64,000 nucleotides of DNA, from contig JANPYM010000014.1 in assembly GCA_025890175.1 (NCBI GenBank), positions 1,635,829-1,699,828 on the forward strand, read 5' to 3'. Shown piece after piece: positions 36,054 to 50,160 of the stretch. The stretch's first letter is position 1. Every line of letters starts with the position of its first letter. This DNA comes from Ciborinia camelliae (Eukaryota; Ascomycota; Leotiomycetes; Helotiales; Sclerotiniaceae). The notes beneath the pieces were generated by a model. It saw only the letters and a list, made by a program, of their open reading frames with translations. It searched no databases and was not told where the DNA came from. The translations under genes were made by a program, and so were the position numbers.

Positions 36054-38256
36054 TTAATTATTCTCTATTTTCTCCACTTCCGCTTTAGCATCTTCCCATG
36101 TCTCCTTGTTTTTCTTGGCCCATTCGATTTGAGATCTTGCATAAGCGAGCTGTCGAGTTGGTTAGAATCATAGGTAACTCTCGATCATGTCATAAGAAAA
36201 ACCCAAAAGGACACAACGTGACTGCTTACCATATATCTCTTTAGATCATCCTCTTTTTCCAACTGGAATCTCTTCAAATCCTTGAGAACACCCGCGCTTG
36301 CATCTTTGACATCTTGTGCAGATGCGAGTTGAGCCTGCTCCAACTGTGAAATTGCCTCCCTAGTCTTACTGATTTGATCTCTTCTTGTTCTCTCCGGGTC
36401 AGCATCAACCACACCATGAACTGCATGACTTATACGCCCGAAGATCTTATTAGTGATGAAATTTCCACTAGAGCTCTTTCGATGAGTAGGGGGTATTTCC
36501 TCTTGTTGAGGAATACCCTGTGATGCAGAAGGAGTATCGCCATGAGTTGGGGGAAAATCGGAATCGATCGATGCTGTATCATCGTGTGGTGATTCGCGTC
36601 TTACTTGTGGTGGTTCTCTTGCAGATGAATTTGAACGCCGGGGCACATTGGCAGTTCCACTATTGGATAAATATTGGTCGATTCTCTTAGCTTCAGCTTC
36701 ACTTCTTTCCAGTTGTTCCAGAAGAGCTCTCTTCTTTGCCAAGTCCTCATTGGTCATTTCTTGCTGCACCCTCTTTAACACTCGATATCTCAAAACACTT
36801 CGAACGACGCCGGCGAATTGTGCGCTCTCCCGCATTGGCTCCGCAAAACTTGCGCCCAAAGATGCAGAAAGTTCCTCGGTCGCAATGTATGAAGAATCCA
36901 CAGCTTGACCAACTCTCTCAATAGCCGCTGCAAGAGATGCTGAAGGTTCAGATAGCGAAAACCCGTTGAATCTGGCGCCAAGTTCTGCCAAATCCGTCGA
37001 CAATGAAGATAAATGAGTTAACGTCCTCCGATTTACTCGCTCAATAGGTCCAGTCAACAACAGCTCTAGGTCCTTCGTGGAAGCCTCGAAGCTTATGAAA
37101 TATGGATCCAAATCTTGTTCACTCAAATTCGCACTTTCCGGTGGGATTCTACCAAAGAGTTGTGGTCCGGATACAGTATGCGCCGCGGTAGAAGGACTAG
37201 CAGCATAATCTGAAGGTTGCGCTATCATACCTTGAGCATTGGTAGCAGATGTAGAAGCTGCCTTAAGTTTCGCAGATGATGCAGGTACAGGTAGGAATGC
37301 GTGAGCAGGCGTGGGGTTGGCGGGGTCGAGTGGTGGGGCTTTCATACTGGATTTTGGAATTGATGCGATAGGATGAGAATGTAAAACTTCGTTCTGATAA
37401 GAGTCAGAGATGGCAAATTCCTAGAATATACACCAGTATTGACTTACCCAACTTGCGTTTGGATCCAAAAATCTCCACCAAACGCCATCATTCCGAACCT
37501 CCTCCATTCTCCTACATCTGTTCAAGAATACAGCCAACATGCGCTTTCGAAGATCTATGATTTGTTGATCCTGTTTTGCCTTGGTTGGATTCGCGGCATA
37601 ATCTGCCATGGTATGCTTCTCGGGGATAGGTGGAATGATCAAGGTAGGATGTAATCTGGATAGAGCATCTCTTAGAGAGGCAAACTCGGAATAGCGCCGA
37701 CGAACTTCAAGATCCTACCATCGTGTTAGCTTGGGCATAATACCTCGCAGACAGACCACCCATACACCAGTTCTTATTGTATACACAATATATTTACCTC
37801 CACTCTCAGAACTCTTCCCAGCATCAACAATCAAAATGGGAAGTTCCGGATTCTCATAAAGAATTTGTTCGATGCGACTGTCATATCCTCCCTTCTTCTG
37901 CCTTCTTGTAGCTTGAGATGCTTCGCCATAATCCTCATCACTTCCAGCATCACTCGTATCGTAATCTAGGTTGCGCTGTTCTGGTACATTATCGTGGTTT
38001 TCGCTGATGGTAGAAGGAGTGCGCGGCCCGCCAAAATCATGTTCTATAATATCCCAGTCCTCAAAGTCAGCGTCAACGTCAGGATTTGGTTCAACGCCCA
38101 GAAAAATGGAAAACATTTTTGATACAAGGTGATGAAAGTTTTGAAGTTGAAGAACATACGAGATCCAGGTGAATTTGGTACGGCATTTGAAGAGGTTATC
38201 GAATCTCTGCGTTCAAAGCTGGTGCCGTATGGATTATTGTCTTCATCATTCCACAT
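36054..38256 (-). CDS. SNX41: Sorting nexin Snx41 (PX-BAR), Atg20 partner-type
   Basis: A phosphoinositide-binding sorting nexin acting in endosome-to-Golgi retrieval and, with Snx4/Atg24-type partners, in selective autophagy. Five exons: 38256-38160, 38043-37766, 37714-37448, 37393-36230, 36149-36054 (introns 116, 51, 54 and 80 nt), giving 633 residues. An acidic N-terminus (MWNDEDNNPYGTSFERRDS) precedes the PX domain at about residues 95-215, where DLEVRRRYSEF carries the PI3P-binding Arg and LIIPPIPEKH the proline-rich loop; WWRFLDPNASW closes it. A BAR-type helical region fills the C-terminal half, interrupted by a Ser/Pro-rich loop (about 465-530). The last exon adds the conserved end IEWAKKNKETWEDAK. 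The first intron's acceptor (ATTATAG) was chosen because only it keeps frame. Homologues are known to work in pathogenicity-related autophagy in Magnaporthe. Confidence 0.92.
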
Positions 38257-39373
38257 CCTGCACAACTGTTTGCTCCTATCAATGGGAGCTTCTTTTGTTT
38301 TTTGGGGGTTGAATGCTTAATAAAAGGTGGTACAATTGAATGCGATATGAGTCACAATTTGAAAATGGAAGATTTGTTGTTGCTATTATGTGTGTGTAGC
38401 TATTCAAAGAATTCAGAGAATTCCGAGATGTAATAACTGTATGGTAGTTGAGAACAAACGAATGAAGATTGATGCTTCCTTCCTTCTTTTACCTCCAAGG
38501 CTGTTATTGATTGATCACGATTCACCAGCCATCGTCATTGGGGTGCACGGACCATATTTGAGGCTTCGTTAGAGTAACCTAAAAAAAAAGCCCCTCATGC
38601 CCGGGCAGGTGAGAGGAGGTATCTATGAGGTGGGTGTATTTGACATGCCTTTTAGTTATCGTAGATACCTATGAATATATGAATATATGAATATATCATC
38701 CCAAATTCCATTCGTTGATACTAACCCTAAGTATTAGCTAGCAAGCGCTTCGGACCGCTCGAGAATGCCAGTGCCCCTTTTTCTCGCTTGGTCGTGTCAG
38801 AGTTACTTTGTGTGATTGGATATTGGATATTGGTGGTGGTATTAGGTAGTAGTACTTGTTCGAAATTATACTATGTTGACTGGGTGCGTGCTTGCCAGTG
38901 AGTTATTATTGTGGATTTGGATTAGATGGGCATTTTCTTTTGTATGTTGTCTATCTAGAATAGATAAAACTTGGGATTGGCATTGATAACTAAAAAAGTT
39001 TGGGAATAAATCCAAACAGAGAAGAGGAGAGAAGAAGAGAGGAGAAAACATCAGAGGGGAAAACTTTAACGAAAGAACTTGAAGGGTTTACTTTATGGTT
39101 GTACATAAGGTGAGTTCCAAGTCTAAGTTTGAATTTTCCTTTCTATTCCTCAAATCTACCCAAGTCCAAAGTCCAAAGTCCAAAGTCCAAAGCCCGAAGA
39201 CTTCTCTCCCTGCCTCTCTGGCAGAACAAAAATAAATCAAAACAAGTCTAGAATACCAACTTGAATCAAACTCAGAGTGGGATTGGATTTCAAAGTAAAA
39301 CAAAACATATATTTCTTTTTAATAATGAATTTTTGCTGCAAGGATGATTTCCGGGCTCGGTTTGCTCTCCTAT
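38257..39373. other. Intergenic region with AGTCCAA repeat
   Basis: Lies upstream of Snx41 and downstream of the ureohydrolase gene, both minus strand. It includes a four-copy heptamer repeat (agtccaa, about 39163-39192) and a short gaatatat run near 38670. No gene is seen. Confidence 0.65.
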
Positions 39374-41369
39374 TTACAATTCATCCCCCATCCTCTTCCT
39401 GTCTTCTTTCACTTCCGCAGTTTTCCCCATATCTCGTAATCCCCTCTTGATCATACTGGTTAACATCTCAAACACTATCTGGGCAGCGCTGAGTGCTGTT
39501 TCTTCTCCGGCTCCGTCGTAACTGGGGCTTACTTCTACGATATCCTGGATGATGGGTTGGGGTTGTTAGTGGGGTTTATTGTTTATTGTTTATTGAGAAG
39601 GAATTTTGGAGTGGAATGAGGAATTGGGAAGAAAATAAAACAAAATAAGATGAAGAGAATGAAGGATGAAAAAAAGGAAATCAATAACTACTCACCGCAC
39701 CCACAACATTCAACCCCTCAATCCCCCTCAATATCCTAATCAATTCTCTCATCGTCCACCCACCCGGTTCCGGTGTGCCCGTTCCCGGCGCCACTCCCGG
39801 ATCCAACACATCAATATCAATACTGAGGTAAACCGGCACCTCCGTGCCCATCCTCTCCATAATCCTATCCACCACCCCCTGAGGTCTCAGATCATCAATA
39901 TCATCGGCCGAAATCCTCAAAAACCCCTGTCGATCATCATCCTCATAATCCGCAAAATCATCCCCGCTTAATCGCGTGCGGAGTCCCGCGTGAACGCTAC
40001 TCCCATTCTTGATTAATCCCTCGTTCGACGCGAGCCAGAACATACTCCCGTGGTTGAATTGCGCTTGTGCACTTGCCCATGGATCCGGATATTTGGATGG
40101 GTGCCACGTATCGAGATGAGCGTCGAAATGTAGAACCGCGATGGGTTGTTTGTATACTTTTTCCAGAGCTCGGAGCGCGGCTAAGGCTAAACTGTGGTCA
40201 CCTCCCAGTGAGATGATTTTGGGGCGAGTGAGAGATGATGAAAGAGGTTTTCGATTGAGCAGTTCCGTGTACGCTGCTGTCATTTGTTTTAATGCAACCT
40301 CATTGTTGAGTGGAGTGACGGGGATATCTCCACAATCGAGAATGCGTGCGAAAGATGTGTATGGATTTATTCCAGCTCGGGTATTAACTAATCATGAAGT
40401 TAGATCCATGATATTTCAAAAGACAGCATATCATGTTATCCGGTTTTAAAATAACTGCTTTTGAAGGCCGAAAAATATAAGATTTACTCACATCCTCTAA
40501 AACTTGTCTGTCTAGCACTCGCTGCTCGAATAGCTTTGGGTCCAAATCGAGCTCCTGGTCGATAACTCACTGCTGTGTCGAATGGCACACCGAGAATTCC
40601 TATATCGAAAAGTTCTTCGGGAGTAGTGAGACATTTTTTGTATTCCAAATGGGCGAATGTTGAGATTCCGGAGAATGACCACTGTGCGCGTAGTATTGTT
40701 TGTCAGTATTCAGTGGATTTTGACGCATTCCTTGATAATGATACCCAGATGTAGTTGATGAATGAATGCACTTGCATTTCCTAGTTCCGTGAAATGAATA
40801 TATTCATCAACCTAGAAAATCTCAACCGCGACTTCGTGGTTTCATTTCATCATTATGATATCTCTTTTGCCCCTCTCATGCCATCTTATACACCCAACAC
40901 CTCAACCACTGGGCAAGTATTGGGAAAGTCTAGATCATACTCCCCATGCCGCTTGGTATACCCATTAATCACAAGCCATCTCATCGACACAATTCTACAA
41001 GACCAGAAAGTATCCCCTAAATATCCAACAATATCCCATCATTCATCCTCTTCAAATCAAACTGTATATCTCCTCACCCCCACCCAAACACTCACACCCA
41101 AATTCAAACCCAAAAACAAAACCAAAAACAAAAGGCGAAAAGAAACCCACCTCGAATCCCCAAAGTCTCTCCAACTCCTCTTTCTCCTCCTTACCCACAC
41201 CCAAGCCCCCATCACCCATTCCACTTCCCAAAACCTCATCCCGAAGATCATGACGATAATGGTTACCAATAACCTCATGACCCACCACGAAAATTGCTGG
41301 GCAAAATCCACATCCACATACTGCCAATAATGACAAAGAAAGTGAATTGAAGAGAGATGAAATCTTCAT
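39374..41369 (-). CDS. Secreted/vacuolar agmatinase-like ureohydrolase
   Basis: An arginase/agmatinase-family Mn enzyme hydrolysing a guanidino compound (agmatine or guanidinobutyrate) to urea and an amine. Four exons, 41369-41151, 40681-40492, 40387-39696 and 39544-39374, give 423 residues; introns are 469, 104 and 151 nt. The N-terminus [20 protein letters not shown] is a signal-peptide-like sequence, matching the secreted agmatinases of filamentous fungi. Metal ligands are visible: His201 in GGDH, Asp225/His227/Asp229 in FDAHLD, and Asp327/Asp329 in [33 protein letters not shown] and [15 protein letters not shown] are typical agmatinase blocks. The end [20 protein letters not shown] lies in the last exon. 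Exact substrate is not decidable from motifs. GATA-type sites occur in the upstream region. Confidence 0.88.
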
Positions 41370-43098
41370 GGCTGGCCGTCGTACTGTACTATCGATTGTG
41401 TAGGTAGGTTTTTTATTCCTCAAACGGTCTGGTCTCACCTTACAAGACCAGAGGAATGAATGAATGGATCAAGTAAGATAAGACAAAAAAGAAGATGGGT
41501 AGGATCAAGAAATTTGGGGGGTTTATCTTCTCTCGCTGATGAAAGTATGTAAGTAAAGAGATTTGTGAGTACATTATATCTGTCGTCCTTCATACTAAAT
41601 AGCAGTCAGTATCCATCTTTCCATCTATCAGCCTATCTAGCGACATGATAGCAAGCACGCGACACCCCTTCCTTTACTAATCATCTAACGAGTGAATGAA
41701 TGCCTTTTCTTTTTTTTGGTTGATTTTCGATAAGACTCTGCTTCTGCTGTTGGTTCGTTCATTTGCCATTACTCTATCCGATGATATTACTGTATTACAT
41801 AAAGACAATCGTAATTATAATCATAATTGTAATCATAATCACAATCACAATTATATTACAATCAACATCAACATCAACATTAATCTCAATACCAATATCA
41901 ATATCAATACCAGCCAACCAATCCAATTATCTACCTAAATAAATAAATACCCAACAAACGAACTAACAAATAATAAGAATTCGCCTTAGCACTTTGATTC
42001 TTCCATTATTCCGTTCCATTACTGTCCTTCTAACACTTCGAATGCCAGAACCCCACGCCGTTGATATCTCTCTCCCTCTCTCACACACACACACTCTCTC
42101 ATATCCATACCTTACCATACCATACCTATCGACACTCGAGCTCGGCTTCAACATCCATACATAGTACCGTCCATAGTACCTACCATACATTTACATGTAA
42201 CATTTACCCCTTCTTGGCATATGACCATGAGCATGACCACGACCACGACCATGACGCCACCAACGCTCACTCGCTCCCCTGTTGCTGCTGCAGCCTGCAG
42301 CCTTCTCAGGCTCATTCCAGTTCAAATCTCTCTAGAACTAGATTGATCATGTTTTCCGTTTTTCATTTTCCAATCTCAGCATTCCAATGATTGATATCTC
42401 AAAAAGCTCAAGTTAAGTTCATCACCACTGTACTGTACATACTATATTCATTCACCCCCAAGAAATATCATAAAAAACTTGTATATTGCACTCCTCCCCC
42501 CTACGGTTTACCTACAAAACACGCCCAACCTGCACGCCCTATGGAAAAAAAGTGATGCAACCAAAGCAGAATTGCTGGGAATCGATTCTTCGGATCAAAG
42601 TAACAAAGAGGATTTGTAAATGAAAAAAAAGGCCGCCTTCGTGTGGCATCTCATTTGTCTACCTCCCCATTCCCATAAACCTCAAAGTCTTGCTCCGTAA
42701 ATTGATTGAGAAACTTGTTACTCCGAATTCTGTTCAGTAAAAATGACTGCCCTTAAAATAGAGGTTCCCTATCATCCCCTGACTTTATTCTCTTCCCCTC
42801 TTCTAACAATTCCCTAGCGTTTTCAAATGACGGATAAAACTCCCCCTTCGGAGACGGGGGTACAGAAAAAAGATGATATCCGACTAGTTTGGTTGTGTGA
42901 ATATGTAACGTAACCTTCGGTTCCATTCGCTCAACGTTGAATCGACCCTAGAACTTTCCGGATTTATATGATTGATCGAAGAGGATATGGACAATGAGAT
43001 GCGAAAAAGTAGTGGCGAGGTAAAAGGTAGCGGTGAAGTGCGGTGCGCAAGCAGTTGAGGTAGAAGGTTAATTGTTGGGTATAAGTAGAACAATTAAA
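41370..43098. other. Intergenic region; ureohydrolase promoter and Cdc42 3' flank
   Basis: No gene is seen. The part nearest the ureohydrolase start holds GATA motifs (AGATAA at 41476-41481 and TTATCT at 41523-41528) that would suit AreA/NIT2-type nitrogen control, though such hexamers are common by chance. Simple repeats include CAA/AAT-rich tracts at 41810-41930 and CT/CA tracts at 42060-42100. Confidence 0.5.
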
Positions 43099-44051
<953 letters not shown>

Positions 44052-46629
44052 TATTCCGATTATCTATATCTCCCTATTTTGATATACTCTGACCGAAAGT
44101 AAATCTTCCAAACCCACTTCTTCAACGGCTCAACGGATTGTATGGAGTTATTGGTTGTGCGTATTGAATTGCGCTTTGGTATTAGGAATTGATTGTTCGC
44201 AGAGGTGGAAGGTTTATGAGAATCGTATGCAAAATGACGTTGATTGGGAAATATGTCGTGATTGATAATTTGAAAGAGGTAAGGTATGTGTGTGTATGTG
44301 CGAAGTGGTTGAATTGAATGATCGAGGGAGGTATCGAGGATCAAAGGGACATATAGTAGAGGAGAGGAGAGGAGAGCAGAGCAGAAGAGAGAAGAGGTAG
44401 TAGTATGTAGTATGTAGTAGAGTAAAGTGGTAAAGTGTAAAGTAAAATAAAGTAAAGTAAAGTAAAGTAAAGTAGGGGTGAGGTTGAATGCACGAATGAC
44501 CAAAGAGGGTAAAATGCGATTCTGTGAGATGAGCAAACGATTTATTATTTCCTTTCCAATATTTTTGATTCCGAGGTCTGTCTACCTATGGTCCTTGAAG
44601 TCTGAGGTCTGCGGTCTGCGGTCTGCGGTCTGAGGTAGGTTTCTGCAGGTGAGGTCTGAGTTATGAGGCAGAAAAAATATTAATAGACCGGTTGAACAAT
44701 GGGATGATGGGACGATGGGATGGGGTACGGAGTAAGTAGTAGGTACGTAGATAGGTAGGTAGTAGGTAGGTAGGTAGGTAGAGTTTTGACCTTCCTTTCT
44801 TTTTTTTATTAATTCGAAGTCAGTCACTCGGTCACTCGGTCACTCGATCGATCACTCATCACTCATCACTCACTCACACACACTCTTCAAAGTTCTCACT
44901 CTCACTCTCTCGTCAATCTCTCACACCCGACACTCCCTATTTCCCCCCCTTGTTGATTATTTCACTATGGTTGTATGATTTGTATGGTTTGTATGGTTCG
45001 CGTATTTGATTTTGGAGGATTAAAGTGTTTCGGCGATGCAAGTGCAAGTACAGTAGGGTGGTTTGTGCTCTTTTTATTTAGCTATTTTATTATTTAATCT
45101 TTTTTTATATGCTATGCAGCTTTATGTGTGTAAGGTAAAGTAAGGTATATGTATGTATGTACCGTAGGTATGTATGTAATATGAAATTAATGCTTGATGC
45201 TGTTTAAGTTTTGATGTGATACAGACCATGGTGCGGTGCGATGCGATGCGTTGCCTTGTGGTATAGCACTTATTAGACAAGCAAGGTAAAAAGGAAGGAC
45301 AAGCCAGGTCTGTTGAATCAAGAATACATATTATATTATATTATATACCTGAAATCAATACATAGCTGCCGGTACCTGTATTGTGGTTATTGTTTTAATA
45401 TCAAGAGATCCTAAGGTTGATTGAATGGTACAGATTTCACCATTTGGGGACAGTGAATTGATTTCAACTTCATCCTCTCTTCTAGAGCGAAGCGAAAAAG
45501 CCTCCACGGCAGTGGCCCAGCGGAGCGTCACATCAAGTTCTATTCGTAACATTGTGTAAAGGACGAAGTAAGGTTCAGTAAAAAGGAATATCAAATTACC
45601 CAGCTAGTTGCCAGTTGCCAACGATGATAGGATGGATGGATGAATGATGACAATATATTCGGTACAATACAGATGTAACAAGTATACCAGTATCATACCG
45701 GTATCATACCAGTATGCCTACCTAGATGAAACAATCAAATGTTCAATTCCGGGGAGACACCCGTGGACTTCATTACTTTCCTGTTGTACTCCATATACTC
45801 CATACACTGATGTAGGTAAGGGATCTATGGGAATTGAAGCTGGTGGGATAGGAAATCATAGGGAATCATAGGATGGATAGGATGGTTGGATATGTTGGAT
45901 GGATAGGATAGATCAATAGATAGATAGATACCTAGGTAGGTAGGTAGGTAGGTAGATAGGTAGAGAGATAGAAGAACGGTACCAGCACATTTTAATATTG
46001 TTATCAATATCTTCATTTCTTCCCCTTTCGACTCCCTTTACGGATTCCCTTATTAAGCAAACAAACATTCCCGTCTCCACCTTCCTTCCTTCCATAAGTT
46101 TTCTTTTCTTCCATGATCCTTGATGATATATTTATCATACCAAACTACGTTGACCAGACTACGTTGACCAGACTACGTTGACCAGACCAGGTACCGTACA
46201 TGGAAATAATAGAACCAAGAACCACCTCCACCTTACTCCACTTTGGAATAATTCCTTGAATCCCTTCCAGACTCTACGGATCACCTCACCGTTTACCAAG
46301 GTCTCAACTTTCAAGACTCTCATCGTCCAAAGCTCTCCTCTTCTCCTCTTCTCTTCTTCTCCCCTTTACGAACTTCAATTACGGTACCTTCCCTTCCCTT
46401 CCCGTTCACAAGGTTCAAATTTCAAAACATCATATCACCAGCTGTGAGAGGATCTAATCGGCAACAAATATTGAAAGCTCGAGCTGAAATTAAACATATG
46501 GATTATTGAAATTGAAATTAAAGAGTCGATAAAACGGGCGGCAGCGGCAACGGCATCTTTATTCTTAATTTCATACCCCTTCATTGGCGCCAATACAGAC
46601 TGTACAGTGTCATCAAATTTTACTTCATC
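44052..46629. other. Divergent intergenic region (Cdc42 / Vma22-like)
   Basis: Carries the promoters of two divergent genes in 2.6 kb. Pyrimidine/purine-biased tracts and microsatellites are frequent: AGTAA-type repeats at 44420-44475, GGTCTGC repeats at 44600-44635, TAGG runs at 44745-44785 and 45930-45962, CACT runs at 44820-44880. No gene is seen. Confidence 0.65.
46144..46185. repeat. 14-bp tandem repeat (actacgttgaccag)x3
   Basis: Three perfect head-to-tail copies lie about 445 bp upstream of the Vma22-like ATG. Unlike the surrounding microsatellites the unit is complex, so it may array a protein-binding site; this is inference. Confidence 0.9.
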
Positions 46630-47416
46630 ATGTCTATCTCTACCGTCTCTACCATCCAAGAACTTACCCTGGAAATTGATCAACTGTTGGAACAATACCT
46701 TCATCTCCTTGATCAATATACTTCATTACGATCTGAACTCTCTTCCTTCTCTTCATCCGTAAGTTAATAATCTCTCGTCAAACTCCACCTGTTCACTCGT
46801 CCCTCTGGTTTACCCCTCACCCCTCATTTCGCACAGCCCAAAATAACCATCCCTCTCCCTCTTCATTCCCAGGATATACTCGGGAAGATCACTTTACTAG
46901 GTTAGGTACTTATACTAATACAAATGACAATAGATGCACATCAACCTATCCCGAGCAAACTTTACGCCGCAAAATGGAATTCGTTATGATACCTCATTCT
47001 ATGATGATCGTATCCAAGCACAAAGGTTATGCAATGTAACGATCCCCGAAAACGCCTCGAATACAAAATCGTCACAATCTACCCCTCCTCCTCTATTCGC
47101 CATTAACGACACCTTTTCTTCGGAATCGGAATCGGACCTTTCAAATAAAGATACAAACGGCGATGACACGAAAACCGTTTTTAAGAGGGATCCACTACTG
47201 ATGTTCGGTCTTTTCACGCCGCAGGCTTTGAAAGATACAAAGAGGGATAGTATCAAGATAATGGATGTTATACCGAAATTGGTCACTACGGACAAAGCCA
47301 TGGAGGATCTCGAAATTCGTATAAGAAGGACTAGGAAATATCGAGTCAAGGCAGAAATTGAGGCCAAGAAGAATATACCAGCTGAGGCTCACCTCGAGGT
47401 CATTAATCCTGTTTGA
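46630..47416 (+). CDS. VMA22: Vma22/CCDC115-like vacuolar ATPase assembly protein
   Basis: Predicted ER-associated chaperone for assembly of the V-ATPase Vo sector. Exon 1 (46630-46758) and exon 2 (46934-47416), joined in phase 0 across a 175-nt intron (GTAAGT..AATAG), give 203 residues. The N-terminal helix TLEIDQLLEQYLHLLDQYTSLRSELSS-like coiled coil, the block LSRANF…IRYDTSFYDDRIQAQR (residues about 47-70) and the C-terminal LFGLFTPQALKDTKRDSIK-type segment (DPLLMFGLFTPQALK) are the features shared by the family; the middle is a Ser/Thr-rich linker. Sequence conservation in this family is low, so the assignment rests on motif order and length. The intron contains other AG sites that could add a few residues. 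Confidence 0.75.
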
Positions 47417-49384
47417 AATTTTTAGTATCGCAGTACGACATCATATACTCGGTGATCAGATAATATTGTACATATGTGGAATGGAAAGAGATGATGCGCA
47501 GTATTTCTATCTATTTCTACATGCATTCCCCTGCAGGCAACGAATATGGAAATAACGGGACGGTCATGGATAAGAGAATATGCTAGAAATGAGGGACGAA
47601 ATATGTTGTGTTTGTGTTTGGGATGACGTGCAGATTTGGTTCAGGCGGCTGGGAAGACAAGATGAGAAAATCTTACCCTACTAATAATTGTGAGTTGATT
47701 GTACCCTACACCGGGCGGCCAGTCACAAATTATGACATTTCGATGTTCACTCAATTTTGATAATTTGAAGAGCTCTTCGGAATCTAGCATCTGAGTTTCC
47801 AATTTCTTAATTTTGGACCAATGATACATAGCGGGAAGAATTTAGAAGCTACACCGGAATCAAATCCAGTAGCATCGCTTCCTTCTTCCAGCCAGATATC
47901 CAAAATAGGAACCGGTGTCAAACAAAAACGGTACGGAAGTGGATGAGACGGTTTCTTGAATGGGACATCACGACATATTCATACGTGCGGAACTCCTTGA
48001 AAAGGGAAAGTTGTCAGAATGACCACGTGGCTTGGCAGATGTTGTGGTACTTGTGGCTTGCAGGAAAATGGGGTTATTTTTGGATGGGAGAAGGTGGGTG
48101 TTACAGTACGATGAGGCGAGGCGAGGTGAGGTGAAGGCTGATGCGTTGTAGTGGGGGCCGGAAATATATTAATGAATGGATGGTTGGATGGATGGATTGA
48201 TTGCACAGGCGGGCGGCATTTACCGTATCGTATCGTATGTCATTGATCCAGTGGTACTTGAGTAGTGAGTGGAAATTTTGTTTCATTTTTCATTTTTTTT
48301 GTTCCTGTTCCTGTCCCTTTCCTGTATGACATTGGCATGGCTCTCCCGTTGTTGAAAGTAAGTACTGCCAGTCTGGGTTATGTATGAGTACAACTTTGTC
48401 GGGAGCGGGAGCGCGAGTCTCAATTCAAATGATGGATGGAAATTGAAATACATGTACCTCCTGCTATAGTACCAGCTGGTACAGAAACCGAGAGCCTCAA
48501 TTCTAACGTGACGTGACGTGTTGTGATATGACTTTACGTGATATGATACGAAAGTAAAGGTAATTCTCCTCTCAATGAGATGAGTCTCATATGGAGTTTA
48601 GCAGAGTAAGGTAGGGTCAAGCCAGCTCGTTTATATTTATACTTTATGTCTGATGTGATGTGATGCATTTTCTTCTTCGATTTTGAAATTTTTGAATTCA
48701 ATGCGAGGTATGTAGGTATGTAGGTACCTATGTATGTGCTGGAAACTTGAAATGGAAATTTGGAACCTCAAGGAAGGAAAGGAGGGAAAGGAAAGAGGCT
48801 TGAGGGTGGGATTGGATTGGATTGGAAGAACAATCAGTTTTCATGAATGATTTTTTATTTATTTGATAGGCAGGTATCTTAGGCTATTGGATGGCTATGT
48901 CTATGGTAGTATCGCTTCTGAGTTATTTTATTTTCTTTTCTCTCTCGTTTTTTTGGCGTTTATTTTAAAGGAAGGGAAAGGGATGGAAGGGAAGGGAAGG
49001 GAAGGATTGGATGGGATGGGATTGGATTGATATGTTATAGTATAGGACGGTACAGTATATTCATTCTTTTGATATAACATAGTGTGGTGTGGTATGCTGA
49101 GGTAGAGTGAGTTGGTTCATCGACTCGGGGTATAGTGTATGCATGTATGCAAGTTGTGTTTCTGAAGGAGGGTGGTATGGAGGGGAGAGTGAGGTGGGTC
49201 GGTAGGTAGTTATGTATATTAGAAGAAGGTTTTCTTTCTATCTGCATGTCCGCATGGCCCGGGTAGCTTGATTGTGAGCCTCTTTTTCTGTTTTCTCTTT
49301 TGGGGTTTTGGGGGTTTTTTTTGGTTGGTAGTGTAGTAGTGGACTGGGTGAAGCGAGGTTTTATGAATCAGGGTGGAAATAATA

Positions 49385-49425
49385 GGAGGGAGGAGGAGGA
49401 GGAGGAGGAGGAGGAGGAGGAGGAG
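49385..49425. repeat. GGA trinucleotide microsatellite
   Basis: An almost pure run of agg units in non-coding DNA, about 80 bp to the left of the MITE. Confidence 0.9.
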
Positions 49426-49503
49426 ACAGGGGGTTTTGATTGAAATGAGGGTTATGAATAGTGTGCTTGAATGATGAGTTGAGGGTGGGGGCGAGTATAC
49501 TTA

Positions 49504-50160
49504 CAGTCAAGGACAAGCAAACCTCACCTAAAAAATTTCATTTTTTTTAAATCGATTTTTTTTTAATACAAAATATATAGAATCCTACGCTGATTTCAAT
49601 GATATAAAAATATTTTTAAAATTCCATTAGAAAAAGCTTCAAAATTCCAAAAAACAAAATTCCAAAATCTGAACTGTCGTCACGTGCTACACGTGACCGT
49701 CTAATCTATTATATCAACTATATTAGCTCGACGACGCCACTTACATATAATCTAATTATACCATTCGATTCCCCTAGCTTTAATCTATCATTCTATATCA
49801 TTTAAATTCTAAAAAATTGAAAATTAAATAATATCACATGATTTCTTTTTCCTTTTTTCCTTTTTTCTTTTATTTTTATTTTGATGATTATTTTTCATCC
49901 AATTATATCAGATGATAATTTTTCATTATATATAATATGAGATGATATAATATAAGTTCGGATGATAGCCTAAATCCTTTAACTGTCGTCACGTGACGCT
50001 CTCAAACTTCCTGTATATTAAATATTAAATCAACTACATGTTGAATTATATTTTTTATTATATATATAAACTCTTCGCAGTATTCCGCATATTTTACACT
50101 AAAAAAAATTAAATTTGAAGGCAAAAATATTTTTAGGTGAGGTTTGCTTGTCCTTGACTG
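49504..50160. mobile_element. MITE with 31-bp perfect terminal inverted repeats and TA target duplication
   Basis: The left end begins cagtcaaggacaagcaaacc and the right end is its exact reverse complement over 31 bp. TA dinucleotides flank both ends (49502-49503 and 50161-50162), the target duplication of Tc1/mariner-superfamily transposons; the CAGTCAAG start also resembles fungal Fot1/pogo elements (family-level inference). The 657-bp body is AT-rich, has no transposase frame, and contains a 15-bp direct repeat (aactgtcgtcacgtg at 49672-49686 and 49981-49995). It is therefore a non-autonomous element that would need a transposase from elsewhere. The perfect TIRs suggest recent movement and no RIP damage at the ends. 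Confidence 0.93.
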
